Notes: generated from the sequence alone by a model not told the origin. Numbered from the stretch's first letter, positions 1-6,770 are shown. The stretch: 9,592 nt of DNA from an uncultured Bacillota bacterium (GCA_947383065.1 CANDCB010000018.1:1-9592), one strand, 5' to 3'. Program-made: numbers and translations.

Positions 1-75
1 CATTTTTTTTAATCTCAAATAATCTATATCCAAAATATCTTTTTTATAAATTACTGGTTTATAAATATTAGACAT
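1..75 (-). CDS. N-terminal fragment, possibly YqeG-family HAD phosphatase (cut by window edge)
   Basis: An open frame of 25 codons begins with ATG at 75 and runs off the left edge. It is preceded by a plausible ribosome binding site (GAGGGTG, about 8 bases upstream). The visible peptide starts MSNIYKPVIYKKDILDID and continues YLRLKKM. A proline and a tyrosine followed by an I-x-D-I-D-x-x-x-L pattern resembles the N-terminus of YqeG-type HAD phosphatases, which place such a stretch just before the catalytic DxD motif. The catalytic motif lies outside the window, so the family call is an inference from about 25 residues. The gene is separated from the lipoprotein operon by that operon's terminator, so it is probably a separate transcription unit. 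Confidence 0.45.
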   Translation of the reverse strand, partial: MSNIYKPVIYKKDILDIDYLRLKKM

Positions 76-94
76 TATTTCTTTCACCCTCTTT

Positions 95-123
95 ATTATA
101 CATTAAATTCCAAAGATTAAAAA
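95..123 (-). promoter_or_regulatory. Possible promoter of the left-edge gene
   Basis: On the minus strand a perfect TATAAT (100 to 95) lies 19 bases before the start codon at 75. The hexamer 17 bases upstream is TTTTTA, a poor -35. The -10 is convincing, the -35 is weak, and the leader would be only about a dozen bases. Confidence 0.3.
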
Positions 124-171
124 CTTTTATCCCAGAACCAATAATTAAAAAGTATTATAAAATAGCTTATT

Positions 172-206
172 ATAAAAAAAAACAATAAAAAGCCACATTG
201 TGGCTT
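172..206 (-). terminator. Rho-independent terminator of the lipoprotein operon
   Basis: The minus-strand RNA has AAGCCAC (206 to 200), a three-base loop AAT, and GTGGCTT (196 to 190), giving a 7-bp stem. A U-rich tail TTTATTG plus a run of nine T follows. The stem begins inside the stop codon of the upstream lipoprotein gene, a common compact arrangement in AT-rich genomes. Confidence 0.85.
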
Positions 207-816
207 AATTTTGATCAGTAGAACATGTATTATTACTACGTCCAAAAATTGTATTACACTCCGTATCAGCACATAATAAACCATCTTTAGTATATAAAAT
301 ACGACTTTTCTCACCATTCTTCTCTGGGGTAAAAGTTATAACTCCATTTTTTATTTTATATTTACCTGTTTCTAAATCTTCTTCATTTGCTTCATCAGAA
401 TTCGTAAAACTATATTTCCCCCAACTTTTAATATGATATAAAGATATATTAGATTTAGCAAAACTCTGTTCCGCTGACATAACACCATTCATCTTACTTA
501 ATTCATTTACATAATCTCCAATATAATCCATAGAACTAAAAGATATTACATAAGTATCATAAATATCTAGTTCTCCACTCCCTAAACCACTTGCATAATC
601 ATCACGTGAATAATAATTACTACTAGAAACATTATCAAATTCATTAATTTTCTTTTCTATTGCTTGACGATCTTTCTCCGTTTGATTATGATTTAACAAA
701 ACTACAATTGTTGCTGTATCACTATAACTGCACCAATATCCTTTATATTTACTATTACATCCTACCATATTTATTGAAAGAAAAAGTAAGACTAAAATAT
801 AACTCAATTTTTTCAT
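205..816 (-). CDS. Lipoprotein with an FtsX-extracellular-domain-like region
   Basis: A predicted lipoprotein of about 203 residues. The N-terminus is a lysine-led hydrophobic signal ending in a lipobox-like M-V-G-C; the lipidated Cys is residue 20 or 21. Residues about 36-120 read as a beta-alpha-beta repeat: a strand TATIVVLLN, an amphipathic helix, FDNVSSSNYYSRDDYASGLG, then DTYVISFSSMDYIGDYVNEL and a second turn ending in NGVMSAEQS. This spacing (strand, helix, 'GV' turn, 'yvs+eeA', strand, helix, 'GV') is that of the extracellular domain of FtsX, though no FtsX membrane segments are present. The C-terminal 75 residues look like a small beta-domain (GKYKIKNGVITFTPEKNG), with three Cys near the end that could form disulfides. 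Two adjacent ATG codons exist; GGAGG is only 2 bases from the first (819) and 5 from the second, so 816 is preferred. The start overlaps the stop of the preceding gene, implying translational coupling. The fold call is an inference; the ligand is unknown. Confidence 0.85.
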   Translation of the reverse strand: MKKLSYILVLLFLSINMVGCNSKYKGYWCSYSDTATIVVLLNHNQTEKDRQAIEKKINEFDNVSSSNYYSRDDYASGLGSGELDIYDTYVISFSSMDYIGDYVNELSKMNGVMSAEQSFAKSNISLYHIKSWGKYSFTNSDEANEEDLETGKYKIKNGVITFTPEKNGEKSRILYTKDGLLCADTECNTIFGRSNNTCSTDQN

Positions 817-1709
817 CATGTCCTCCTAACAAAAGAATAACTTTTATTATTTACTATATCTAACAAATCTAAACGATTATTATCCAATAACGTTATTTGA
901 TACATCTTCTTAAACTTATTATTTTCATCTTTCTTAGTAAATATTATATCATCTTTTACATAATAGAACAATTGCTCATATTGATCATAATCAAAATTCT
1001 TGTCAAACGTTTTATCATAGAGAGCATCTTTTTTAGCGATATTAAAAAAATCAACCCCATGATAAAACACTAAATTATAATATGTTAAATCTTTCATTTC
1101 TTTATCTTTAAAATTAAAACATTCCCAGGAAATCAACAATTTGTAATATTTATTTTTTTGATAAATACTTTTGGCTTTATCTAAATCCCAAGCTCTATTA
1201 AGCTTATCAAAAGAGTTAGAAATATTACCTTCGTCATACAAATTCTTCGCTTCTTCTATATATTCCTCTTTTTTTTCTTCGGAAACTTTTTCAATAGTTC
1301 CCTGACTCTTAAAATTCTTTAATTTTCCATACATTGTTCCAAAATCAGTATAATATTCTGCAACAGTAAAATTCTTATCTTCATAAGTATAATATGAATT
1401 ATCTTGAAAATCTACTCCATTTATATTTGATAAATAAAATGAAGAATCCTTATCCATATGATAATAATTAATATAATAAACATTAATTTTAGCACTTTTA
1501 GTAAAATTACCTAAATCTCTCAAAAATTGTTCATAATTATCTTTATCTTCATTAACTGCCGCCAAAATAAAATCTTTTTCTTCTAAAGCAAATAAATTAT
1601 TAACTAATTCTTCACTCGTTAATTCGATTAAACTATATTCTTCTTTAGACTTACACGAACAAATTATAAATAAAAACAAAACTAATATGATAATTTTAAA
1701 ATATTTCAC
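816..1709 (-). CDS. Lipoprotein, possible degenerate thioredoxin-like domain
   Basis: A secreted lipoprotein of about 297 residues. A hydrophobic signal (KYFKIIILVLFLFIICSC) ends in a lipobox I-C-S-C. Residues about 28-140 (EELVNNLFALEEKDFILAAV, then SAKINVYYINYYHMD) have the order helix, strand, helix, strand of a thioredoxin-like fold, but no CxxC is present, so redox activity is unlikely. A helical stretch follows (AKNLYDEGNISNSFDKLNRA), resembling one TPR-like repeat, and then a beta-rich C-terminus (KMYQITLLDNNRLDLLDI). The frame can start at GTG 1718, but AGGTGAA (1720-1714) overlaps that codon and lies 5 bases before GTG 1709, so 1709 is preferred. Its TGA stop overlaps the next lipoprotein start (ATGATG), so the two are co-translated. 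It diverges from sigK. I do not recognise a named family; the function is unknown. Confidence 0.85.
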   Translation of the reverse strand: MKYFKIIILVLFLFIICSCKSKEEYSLIELTSEELVNNLFALEEKDFILAAVNEDKDNYEQFLRDLGNFTKSAKINVYYINYYHMDKDSSFYLSNINGVDFQDNSYYTYEDKNFTVAEYYTDFGTMYGKLKNFKSQGTIEKVSEEKKEEYIEEAKNLYDEGNISNSFDKLNRAWDLDKAKSIYQKNKYYKLLISWECFNFKDKEMKDLTYYNLVFYHGVDFFNIAKKDALYDKTFDKNFDYDQYEQLFYYVKDDIIFTKKDENNKFKKMYQITLLDNNRLDLLDIVNNKSYSFVRRT

Positions 1710-1726
1710 AACCTTCACCTATAAAA

Positions 1727-1732
1727 ATTATA
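1727..1732 (-). promoter_or_regulatory. Probable -10 element of the lipoprotein operon
   Basis: A perfect TATAAT on the minus strand lies 17 bases upstream of the preferred GTG start (1709). The -35 position (TTTTAT at 17-base spacing) is poor. Transcription would begin just before the ribosome binding site, so the leader would be nearly absent. Confidence 0.4.
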
Positions 1733-1776
1733 CCATTTTTAAGTACTTAATAAAACCTTTTAAAATATAATTAATT

Positions 1777-1783
1777 AGGTGAT
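1777..1783 (+). promoter_or_regulatory. Ribosome binding site of sigK
   Basis: AGGTGAT, complementary to the 16S rRNA tail, lies 3 bases before ATG 1787. A TATAAT at 1766-1771 is too close to serve as a -10, since transcription would start inside this site. No good sigma-A promoter is visible for sigK. TATACCAT at 1729-1736 loosely resembles a sigma-E -10 (CATACAAT) but has no convincing -35. Confidence 0.6.
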
Positions 1784-1786
1784 AAG

Positions 1787-2473
1787 ATGTTTTTAAAATT
1801 TATAAATATTCTTAAAGGTTTCTTCTATTTTACCGGAAGTTACTCTAACAATGTTTTTCCCCCTACATTAAGTAATGAAGAAGAAAAGGAATGTATCGAA
1901 AAAATGATGAAAGGAGACATAGAAGCAAGAAATAAATTAATTGAACATAATCTAAGATTAGTCGCCCATATTGTCAAAAGATTTGAAGGAAAAAATGTTT
2001 CTACTGATGATCTTATCAGTATAGGAACAATTGGTTTAATAAAAGGAATTGATAGTTATAATCCAGACAAAAAAATAAAAATTACAACTTATATTGCCAA
2101 ATGTTCAGAAAACGAAATCTTAATGTATTTTAGAAGTAATAAAAAATATGCGAATGATATTAGCTTAAACGACTACATCGGAATAGATAAAGATGGCAAT
2201 GAAATTTCTTTAATTGATGTAATACCAAGTAATGATGAAGACTTACTTAATACAATTTTTAAAAATATGAATATGGAATTATTACACAAATATTTAGATG
2301 TCTTAAATAAAAGAGAAAAAGACATAATCATAAAAAGATATGGTTTATATAATAGCGAGATATACACGCAAAAAGATGTAGCCAATATACTAAATATCTC
2401 AAGAAGCTATGTATCTCGTATTGAAAAAAGAGCTATTGCTAAACTATATAAAGAATTTTTTAAAAACAAATAA
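1787..2473 (+). CDS. sigK: RNA polymerase sporulation sigma factor SigK (pro-sigma-K)
   Basis: A sigma-70-family factor of 228 residues directing late mother-cell transcription in endospore formers (coat and cortex maturation genes). It begins with a hydrophobic stretch of about 18 residues (MFLKFINILKGFFYFTGS) followed by YSNNVFPPTLSNEEE. This matches the Bacillus subtilis pro-sigma-K layout, where the membrane-associated pro-sequence is removed by SpoIVFB just before a Y-x-x-N-x-F-P motif. Region 2 is well kept (HNLRLVAHIVKRFEG, DDLISIGTIGLIKGIDSY, YIAKCSENEILMYFRS), as is the region 2-3 linker (DKDGNEISLIDVI). The C-terminal helix-turn-helix reads TQKDVANILNISRSYVSRIE. The gene is uninterrupted: there is no skin-type element inside it. 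It is the only plus-strand gene here, divergent from the lipoproteins and convergent with divIVA. Pro-sequence and linker favour SigK over SigE, SigF or SigG. Confidence 0.93.
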   Translation: MFLKFINILKGFFYFTGSYSNNVFPPTLSNEEEKECIEKMMKGDIEARNKLIEHNLRLVAHIVKRFEGKNVSTDDLISIGTIGLIKGIDSYNPDKKIKITTYIAKCSENEILMYFRSNKKYANDISLNDYIGIDKDGNEISLIDVIPSNDEDLLNTIFKNMNMELLHKYLDVLNKREKDIIIKRYGLYNSEIYTQKDVANILNISRSYVSRIEKRAIAKLYKEFFKNK

Positions 2474-2492
2474 AAAGAAGTATTCACTCCTT
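2474..2492 (-). terminator. Weak hairpin between convergent sigK and divIVA
   Basis: The minus-strand RNA reads AAGGAGT, loop GAAT, ACTTCTT, then TTTATTTG. The 7-bp stem contains one G-U pair, formed only in the minus-strand RNA, and the U-rich tail also lies on that side. It therefore fits the end of the sepF-divIVA transcript better than the end of sigK. It overlaps the divIVA stop codon. Confidence 0.4.
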
Positions 2493-2924
2493 ATAATCTT
2501 TATCAATATAATCTACATCATCAACAATAGTTAATTGTTCTTCAACAACTTGTTTAATACGTGATTTATATATTTTTAAACTTCTTCTTAATTTATCAGC
2601 TTCGATTTCTGTTTTCTCAGCCTCAATTAATGCATCATTTATAATATGTGATGCATTTCTTTTTGCTTCATTTATAATTGATTTTGCTTCATCTTTAGCA
2701 ATTTGCTTAATTTGTTTAGATGAGTCTTCAGCAACTAAAACTGCTTTATTCAAAGTTGTCTCTATTTCTTTATAATGATTCAATTTAGCTTTTAATACTG
2801 ATATTTCATTATCACGATTTTTAAGTTTATTTAACATATTCTCATACTCAACCGTAACTTCTTTAACAAATGAATTAACTTCATTTTTATCATATCCACT
2901 AACAGTTGTATTAAATTTTTTCAT
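2484..2924 (-). CDS. divIVA: DivIVA/GpsB-family cell division protein
   Basis: A coiled-coil protein of 146 residues. The N-terminal lipid-binding signature is present: FNTTVSGYDKNEVNSFVKEV, with G10-Y11-D12 and E15-V16 as in the family's G-Y-[DS]-x-x-E-V-D-x-F pattern (Asn replaces the usual Asp at 17). Two helical, charged heptad regions follow (about residues 23-62 and 70-130), rich in E, K and A with few breakers. The family senses negatively curved membrane at septa and poles and scaffolds division, polar growth or chromosome anchoring during sporulation. It is slightly shorter than B. subtilis DivIVA (about 164) and longer than most GpsB (about 100). AGAGGTGA precedes the ATG by 3 bases. 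It follows sepF by 27 bases with no promoter between, so the two form an operon. Confidence 0.9.
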   Translation of the reverse strand: MKKFNTTVSGYDKNEVNSFVKEVTVEYENMLNKLKNRDNEISVLKAKLNHYKEIETTLNKAVLVAEDSSKQIKQIAKDEAKSIINEAKRNASHIINDALIEAEKTEIEADKLRRSLKIYKSRIKQVVEEQLTIVDDVDYIDKDYKE

Positions 2925-2951
2925 GACTCACCTCTAATCAAAAGAAGCACT

Positions 2952-3350
2952 TTACCACTCTGGATTTTCTTCTACTTTATCTTGTTCTTTATTATCTTCG
3001 CTTATTTTTCCTTGAACATTAACATTTTTAGGAGTACATAAATAAATACCTACACCTATCTTCTGCATTGTTCCGCCAATTGCATAAATACATCCACTAA
3101 GAAAATCAATAATTCTTTTAGCTTGATCAGATGTAACTCTTTTTAAATTTACAACAACACTATTTCTATTTTTTAAATGATCTGCTATCTGCTGACTCTC
3201 TGAATATGCTCTAGGCTCTAAAAGAATCATTTTATTATTAGCATTTTCTACCTCAGTAGTTTCAGTTGCATAATATTCATCTTCAGCACTACTAAGTTTC
3301 TGATCATCATAATCATCAGTTTCAAATATTTTTTTTATACTAAATGCCAT
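2952..3350 (-). CDS. sepF: Cell division protein SepF
   Basis: SepF anchors FtsZ to the membrane and shapes the septum in Gram-positive bacteria. It has 132 residues, a little shorter than the usual 150. The N-terminus MAFSIKKIF can form the membrane-binding amphipathic helix. An acidic linker follows (residues about 10-40), and then the globular domain (about 41-110) with MILLEPRAYSESQQIADHLK, VVVNLKR, QAKRIIDFLSGCIYAIGG and GIYLCTP, all diagnostic of SepF. The C-terminal 20 residues are acidic and variable. GGAGG lies 7 bases before the ATG. It has its own promoter and is followed by divIVA; the ylmG and ylmH genes that commonly separate sepF from divIVA in Bacillota are absent. Confidence 0.95.
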   Translation of the reverse strand: MAFSIKKIFETDDYDDQKLSSAEDEYYATETTEVENANNKMILLEPRAYSESQQIADHLKNRNSVVVNLKRVTSDQAKRIIDFLSGCIYAIGGTMQKIGVGIYLCTPKNVNVQGKISEDNKEQDKVEENPEW

Positions 3351-3381
3351 AAATAAGCCTCCTATACTTTACTACTTTATA

Positions 3382-3410
3382 ATTATATCTAATATTTTTA
3401 TTTTTTTCAA
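3382..3410 (-). promoter_or_regulatory. Sigma-A promoter of sepF-divIVA
   Basis: On the minus strand TTGAAA (3410-3405) and TATAAT (3387-3382) are separated by 17 bases. The -10 ends 31 bases before the sepF start codon, leaving a short leader that holds the GGAGG site. Confidence 0.75.
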
Positions 3411-3536
3411 TAAATTATATAAAAAAGTATAACAATCATCTTAAAACCAAAAAAATAATCAAAACTAACTAATCATTATACCAATCTAATTTTTTAGAAG
3501 ATAAAATTCAATTAATATATTAGTATCGCCTTTTCT
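3411..3536. other. AT-rich spacer upstream of the sepF promoter
   Basis: No gene, strong hairpin or terminator is visible after the TAG of the 515-residue gene (3537). A minus-strand TATAAT near 3476-3481 has no acceptable -35. Read-through from the upstream gene into sepF therefore cannot be excluded. Confidence 0.3.
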
Positions 3537-5084
3537 CTATTGTGAAGTCTCAAACTTTTTCTTTAATTTATAATCCGCAGAAGGTTCCCCAAAACTATTT
3601 AAATCTAAAGTTTGTAAAATTACATCTTCAATAATAGATTGACAAGCCTGAAATTGCGGGTTATTTATATTATCCTTTAAGTAATCTAAATTAGTAAGAA
3701 GACTACTATTAGATATCAAGTTATAGCTAAATCTATCCCCAGTTACCTCTATTATAACAATAGCATTATTAATTTCAGTATAAAATAATCTTATATTTCT
3801 ACCATCTATAGCATATATCAAATAATCACCATATGAAGTGATAACACTCCCTTTTGTACCATTTGATAATTTTTTTAAAGTACTAAAAATATCACCATAA
3901 AGCAAAATATCAATCAACTCAATATTACGTAACATTAAAGGATAATTAAAAGAATCAGTTAAATAATAAAAAGTATTAGCTCTCCTACTATTTTTAGATA
4001 ATTCAACTAATCTTTCCCCCTGTTTTAACTTTATAGAAATAACCTCATATGATTGTTCTAAATCATCAGGAATATTTAGATTTACAATATAATTACAAAT
4101 TGAAATAATATCATCTAAAATCCGCGATAAAAAAGATGACAAAAGAGGATTTTCTAAAGTCTCTAAACTTGCTTTTAGCTTATTAAATATTTCTACTTCA
4201 TAATTTGCTAAACTTTGTTCAACTAACAAATTATTTTGCTTACTCTTACTATTTGCAATTTCAATTTTCATCAAAGAAATTAACTGTTCTTGTTCTTCTT
4301 TACATACTTTAGCTTCTTCTAATAACTTTTTAAAATAATCTAAACTTGCTGTAGGACAAATTATTTTTCCTTCAAAAACATACTTTTTTAATTCATTAAT
4401 AGCAACTGACTCATTACCTAATGAAGCCTCAATTTCTTGTTGAGGTTTACTTCCAATACATAATCCTTCTTTTAAAGATTCCATAGCTTCATTATATTCA
4501 TCTGCCCGATTACCACAAGCTAATTTTAATAATTTACTCATCATAAAAAATATACTAGGTATAGAAGCTCCAACTCTTAATCTAAATTCATTATCAAAAT
4601 TTTCTGCAATACTTCTTTCTATTGTACACAAAAAAGCAGTTTCTTTTTCAGATAGTACTTTTAAAAGACTAATTAACATTATCATAAGTTGATATGAACC
4701 TATCGGCTCTTTAGTACTATATAACAAAATGGATTCAATAATAAAATCATTAGGATATAATGAAGAATTAAAACGGCCATCATGAAAAGATTCTAAAGCT
4801 TTAGTTATTTGGGTTGATTTATTACTTAAAGACATTAACTTATCATTTAATTTATTTAATTCACAATTATAAATAAAAGCCCTTAATTCACTTTCCTTAA
4901 CTCTATTAAAAAATGAACTTTTTGGATTATTTTCTCTATAAAATCTAAGAGCTACCTTTTTACTACAATAATCTGTATATTTAAAGTTTTCTAATAATGG
5001 AAAAGAAGCTATTTGATCCTTTAATATCTTTATTTCACGCTTTAAATTTTCCTGAAGTTCTTTTAAAAAATCTTGATATAACAT
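3537..5084 (-). CDS. Uncharacterised 515-residue protein, mostly helical with a RelE-like beta segment
   Basis: I do not recognise this protein. It has no signal peptide or clear membrane helix and is probably cytoplasmic. Residues 1-30 are a charged helix (FLKELQENLKREIKILKDQI). Residues about 60-390 are predominantly helical, with coiled-coil character at about 250-310 and a hydrophobic stretch at 131-145. Residues about 395-452 switch to beta: LYGDIFSTLKKLSNGTKG, then SYGDYLIYAIDGRNIRLFYT and NAIVIIEVTGDR. The order 'strand, G-R-x-I-R-x-F-Y, acidic turn, A-I-V-I-I-E-V' resembles the core strands of RelE/ParE-superfamily proteins, but this is a pattern impression only. Nine cysteines are scattered without a CxxC. 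The ATG follows AGGGG by 8 bases. It has its own promoter and lies between the glyS terminator and sepF. Base composition matches its neighbours, so there is no sign of recent transfer. Confidence 0.85.
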   Translation of the reverse strand: MLYQDFLKELQENLKREIKILKDQIASFPLLENFKYTDYCSKKVALRFYRENNPKSSFFNRVKESELRAFIYNCELNKLNDKLMSLSNKSTQITKALESFHDGRFNSSLYPNDFIIESILLYSTKEPIGSYQLMIMLISLLKVLSEKETAFLCTIERSIAENFDNEFRLRVGASIPSIFFMMSKLLKLACGNRADEYNEAMESLKEGLCIGSKPQQEIEASLGNESVAINELKKYVFEGKIICPTASLDYFKKLLEEAKVCKEEQEQLISLMKIEIANSKSKQNNLLVEQSLANYEVEIFNKLKASLETLENPLLSSFLSRILDDIISICNYIVNLNIPDDLEQSYEVISIKLKQGERLVELSKNSRRANTFYYLTDSFNYPLMLRNIELIDILLYGDIFSTLKKLSNGTKGSVITSYGDYLIYAIDGRNIRLFYTEINNAIVIIEVTGDRFSYNLISNSSLLTNLDYLKDNINNPQFQACQSIIEDVILQTLDLNSFGEPSADYKLKKKFETSQ

Positions 5085-5113
5085 TTTACCATCCCCTTTA
5101 AAATACTTTTTTT

Positions 5114-5142
5114 ATTATATAATACCTAAAATAGATGAACAA
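5114..5142 (-). promoter_or_regulatory. Promoter of the 515-residue protein gene
   Basis: On the minus strand TTGTTC (5142-5137) and a perfect TATAAT (5119-5114) are separated by 17 bases. The -35 lies directly against the U-tract of the glyS terminator, so this gene begins a new transcription unit. The leader is about 20-25 bases. Confidence 0.65.
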
Positions 5143-5169
5143 ATAAAAAAGAGCATAAATTGCTCTTTT
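5141..5169 (-). terminator. Rho-independent terminator of glyS
   Basis: The minus-strand RNA has AAAAGAGCA, loop ATTTA, and TGCTCTTTT: a perfect 9-bp stem (5169-5161 with 5155-5147). The T-run then continues into TTATTTG. It lies 15 bases after the glyS stop codon. Confidence 0.92.
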
Positions 5170-5184
5170 GACTAAAACTTGACA

Positions 5185-6564
5185 TTAAAATTCAATTTTT
5201 TCTTTAATATAATCAATTAAATTATTTATTTCTACTTTTGTTTGTGCCATTGTATCACGATCTCTAATAGTTACAGTATTATTAGCTAATGTGTCATCAT
5301 CTATTGTAATACTAAATGGTGTTCCTACCGCGTCATTACGACGATATCTTTTACCAATTGAACCAGTTTCATCATAAGAAACATTAAAATACTTACATAA
5401 TAAAGCATATACTTCTTGAGCTTTTGAACCATGAACTTTCTTTATTAATGGCAATATAGTAGCTTTAACAGGAGCTAATGCTGGATGAATCTTTAAAACT
5501 TCACGGACATCTCCAGAAGCTAATTCTTCCTTTTCATAAGCATTACATATAAATGCTAAAATAGCTCTATCTAATCCTAATGAAGGCTCGATTACAAATG
5601 GCGTATATTTTTCATTTGTTTCAGGATCTAAATACCTTAAATCAGCTTTAGAATGCTCCATATGAACAGATAAATCATAATCAGTTCTATCTGCTATTCC
5701 CCATAGTTCACCCCATCCCATAGGAAATAAAAATTCAATATCCGTTGTTGCCTTACTATAAAAAGACAATTCTTCTTTAGTATGATCACGATATCTTAGA
5801 TTTTCTTTCTTCATACCTAAAGATTTCAACCAATCTATACAATAATTTTTCCAATATCCAAACCACTCTAAGTCTGTATTAGGTTTGCAAAAAAATTCTA
5901 GTTCCATTTGTTCAAATTCTCTTGTCCTAAAAGTAAAATTACCTGGTGTAATTTCATTTCTAAAACTTTTACCAGTCTGCCCAATTCCAAAAGGAACTTT
6001 AGCACGCATACTTCTTTGAACATTTAAAAAATTCACAAAAATTCCTTGAGCAGTCTCTCCACGTAAATATACTTTACTTTTACTATCTTCTGTTACTCCC
6101 TGATGTGTTTCAAATAAAAGATTAAATTTCCTAATAGGTGTAAAATCTTGACTTCCACATTTAGGACAGACAATATTATTTTGGGCAATAAACTTTTCAA
6201 TTTTTTCATTATCCCATCCATCTGCTGTTTCTTCTCCTTTAGTAAATTCCTCAATTAATTTATCAGCACGATGGCGACTTTTACATTTTTTGCAATCGAT
6301 TAAAGGATCATTAAAATTAGTTACATGTCCACTAGCAACCCATACTTCTGGATTCATAAGTATTGCTGCATCAAGTCCATAATTATATGGATTTTCTTGA
6401 ATAAATTTTTTCCACCAAGCCTGACGAACATTTTCTTTTAATTCTTTTCCTAATGGTCCATAATCCCATGTATTAGATAAACCTCCATAAATCTCACTAC
6501 CTTGAAATATAAAACCATATTGTTTACAATAATTTACAATATCTTCCATCTTAATTTTTTCCAT
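5185..6564 (-). CDS. glyS: Glycyl-tRNA synthetase, single-chain (alpha-2) type
   Basis: Attaches glycine to tRNA-Gly in the cytoplasm, using ATP. It is a class II synthetase of the homodimeric type, not the GlyQ/GlyS two-subunit form. About 459 residues, the usual length. It shows the N-terminal [22 protein letters not shown], a zinc pair CKKC (about 91) and CPKC (about 133), and [14 protein letters not shown] (about 166). Motif 2 reads [20 protein letters not shown] (about 198) and motif 3 [13 protein letters not shown] (about 326). A C-terminal anticodon-binding domain starts near residue 360. The frame extends to ATG 6579, but the ribosome binding site GGAGGAG lies just after that codon and 6 bases before ATG 6564, so 6564 is the real start. 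The gene is preceded by its own promoter and a glycine T-box leader, and followed by a strong terminator, so it is a single-gene unit controlled by charging of tRNA-Gly. Confidence 0.97.
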   Translation of the reverse strand: MEKIKMEDIVNYCKQYGFIFQGSEIYGGLSNTWDYGPLGKELKENVRQAWWKKFIQENPYNYGLDAAILMNPEVWVASGHVTNFNDPLIDCKKCKSRHRADKLIEEFTKGEETADGWDNEKIEKFIAQNNIVCPKCGSQDFTPIRKFNLLFETHQGVTEDSKSKVYLRGETAQGIFVNFLNVQRSMRAKVPFGIGQTGKSFRNEITPGNFTFRTREFEQMELEFFCKPNTDLEWFGYWKNYCIDWLKSLGMKKENLRYRDHTKEELSFYSKATTDIEFLFPMGWGELWGIADRTDYDLSVHMEHSKADLRYLDPETNEKYTPFVIEPSLGLDRAILAFICNAYEKEELASGDVREVLKIHPALAPVKATILPLIKKVHGSKAQEVYALLCKYFNVSYDETGSIGKRYRRNDAVGTPFSITIDDDTLANNTVTIRDRDTMAQTKVEINNLIDYIKEKIEF

Positions 6565-6599
6565 TATAATCTCCTCCATTTTCTATATTATATTTTAAA

Positions 6600-6766
6600 T
6601 TTCTAGAAGTCTTTACTAAATTAACTTTACTTATTTTACCAAATAAAAACTTCTAGATTATATGTAGGAACGAATATCAATCCGCGGTTCCATCCTACTT
6701 ATTTCTAGAAGAAATCACCTTAATTTATATAGCTCATGGTTGCCAACCCAGTCATCGCTTGTATGT
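6600..6766 (-). promoter_or_regulatory. Glycine T-box leader controlling glyS
   Basis: The diagnostic T-box sequence AGGATGGAACCGCGG is at 6696-6682. It folds into the antiterminator: GTAGGA (6698-6693) with TCCTAC (6669-6664), bulge UGGAACC, then CGGAT (6684-6680) with ATTCG (6675-6671). The variable base after UGG is A, which pairs with a U discriminator, as in bacterial tRNA-Gly. A stem III-like hairpin (ATTTC/GAAAT) is at 6715-6701. A competing stem pairs TCTAGAAGT (6657-6649) with ACTTCTAGA (6610-6602), extended by five weaker pairs. The part before stem III is only about 50 bases: a small hairpin GGTT-GGC-AACC (6748-6738) whose loop is the glycine codon GGC, followed by A. No full-length Stem I (AG bulge, distal loop) is apparent. 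Uncharged tRNA-Gly should favour glyS expression. Confidence 0.85.
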
Positions 6767-6770
6767 ATTT

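Noticed and set aside
117..317. 66-codon minus-strand frame over the lipoprotein terminator
   Set aside because: It overlaps the end of the FtsX-like lipoprotein gene in another frame and runs through its terminator; low-complexity hydrophobic product.
660..863. 67-codon plus-strand frame
   Set aside because: Antisense to the junction of the two lipoprotein genes; low-complexity Tyr/Ile-rich product with no convincing ribosome binding site.
2173..2385. 70-codon minus-strand frame inside sigK
   Set aside because: Antisense shadow of a strongly conserved sigma factor.
1787..2473. SigE, SigF or SigG instead of SigK
   Set aside because: The hydrophobic pro-sequence ending before Y-x-x-N-x-F-P and the DKDGNEISLIDVI linker are those of SigK.
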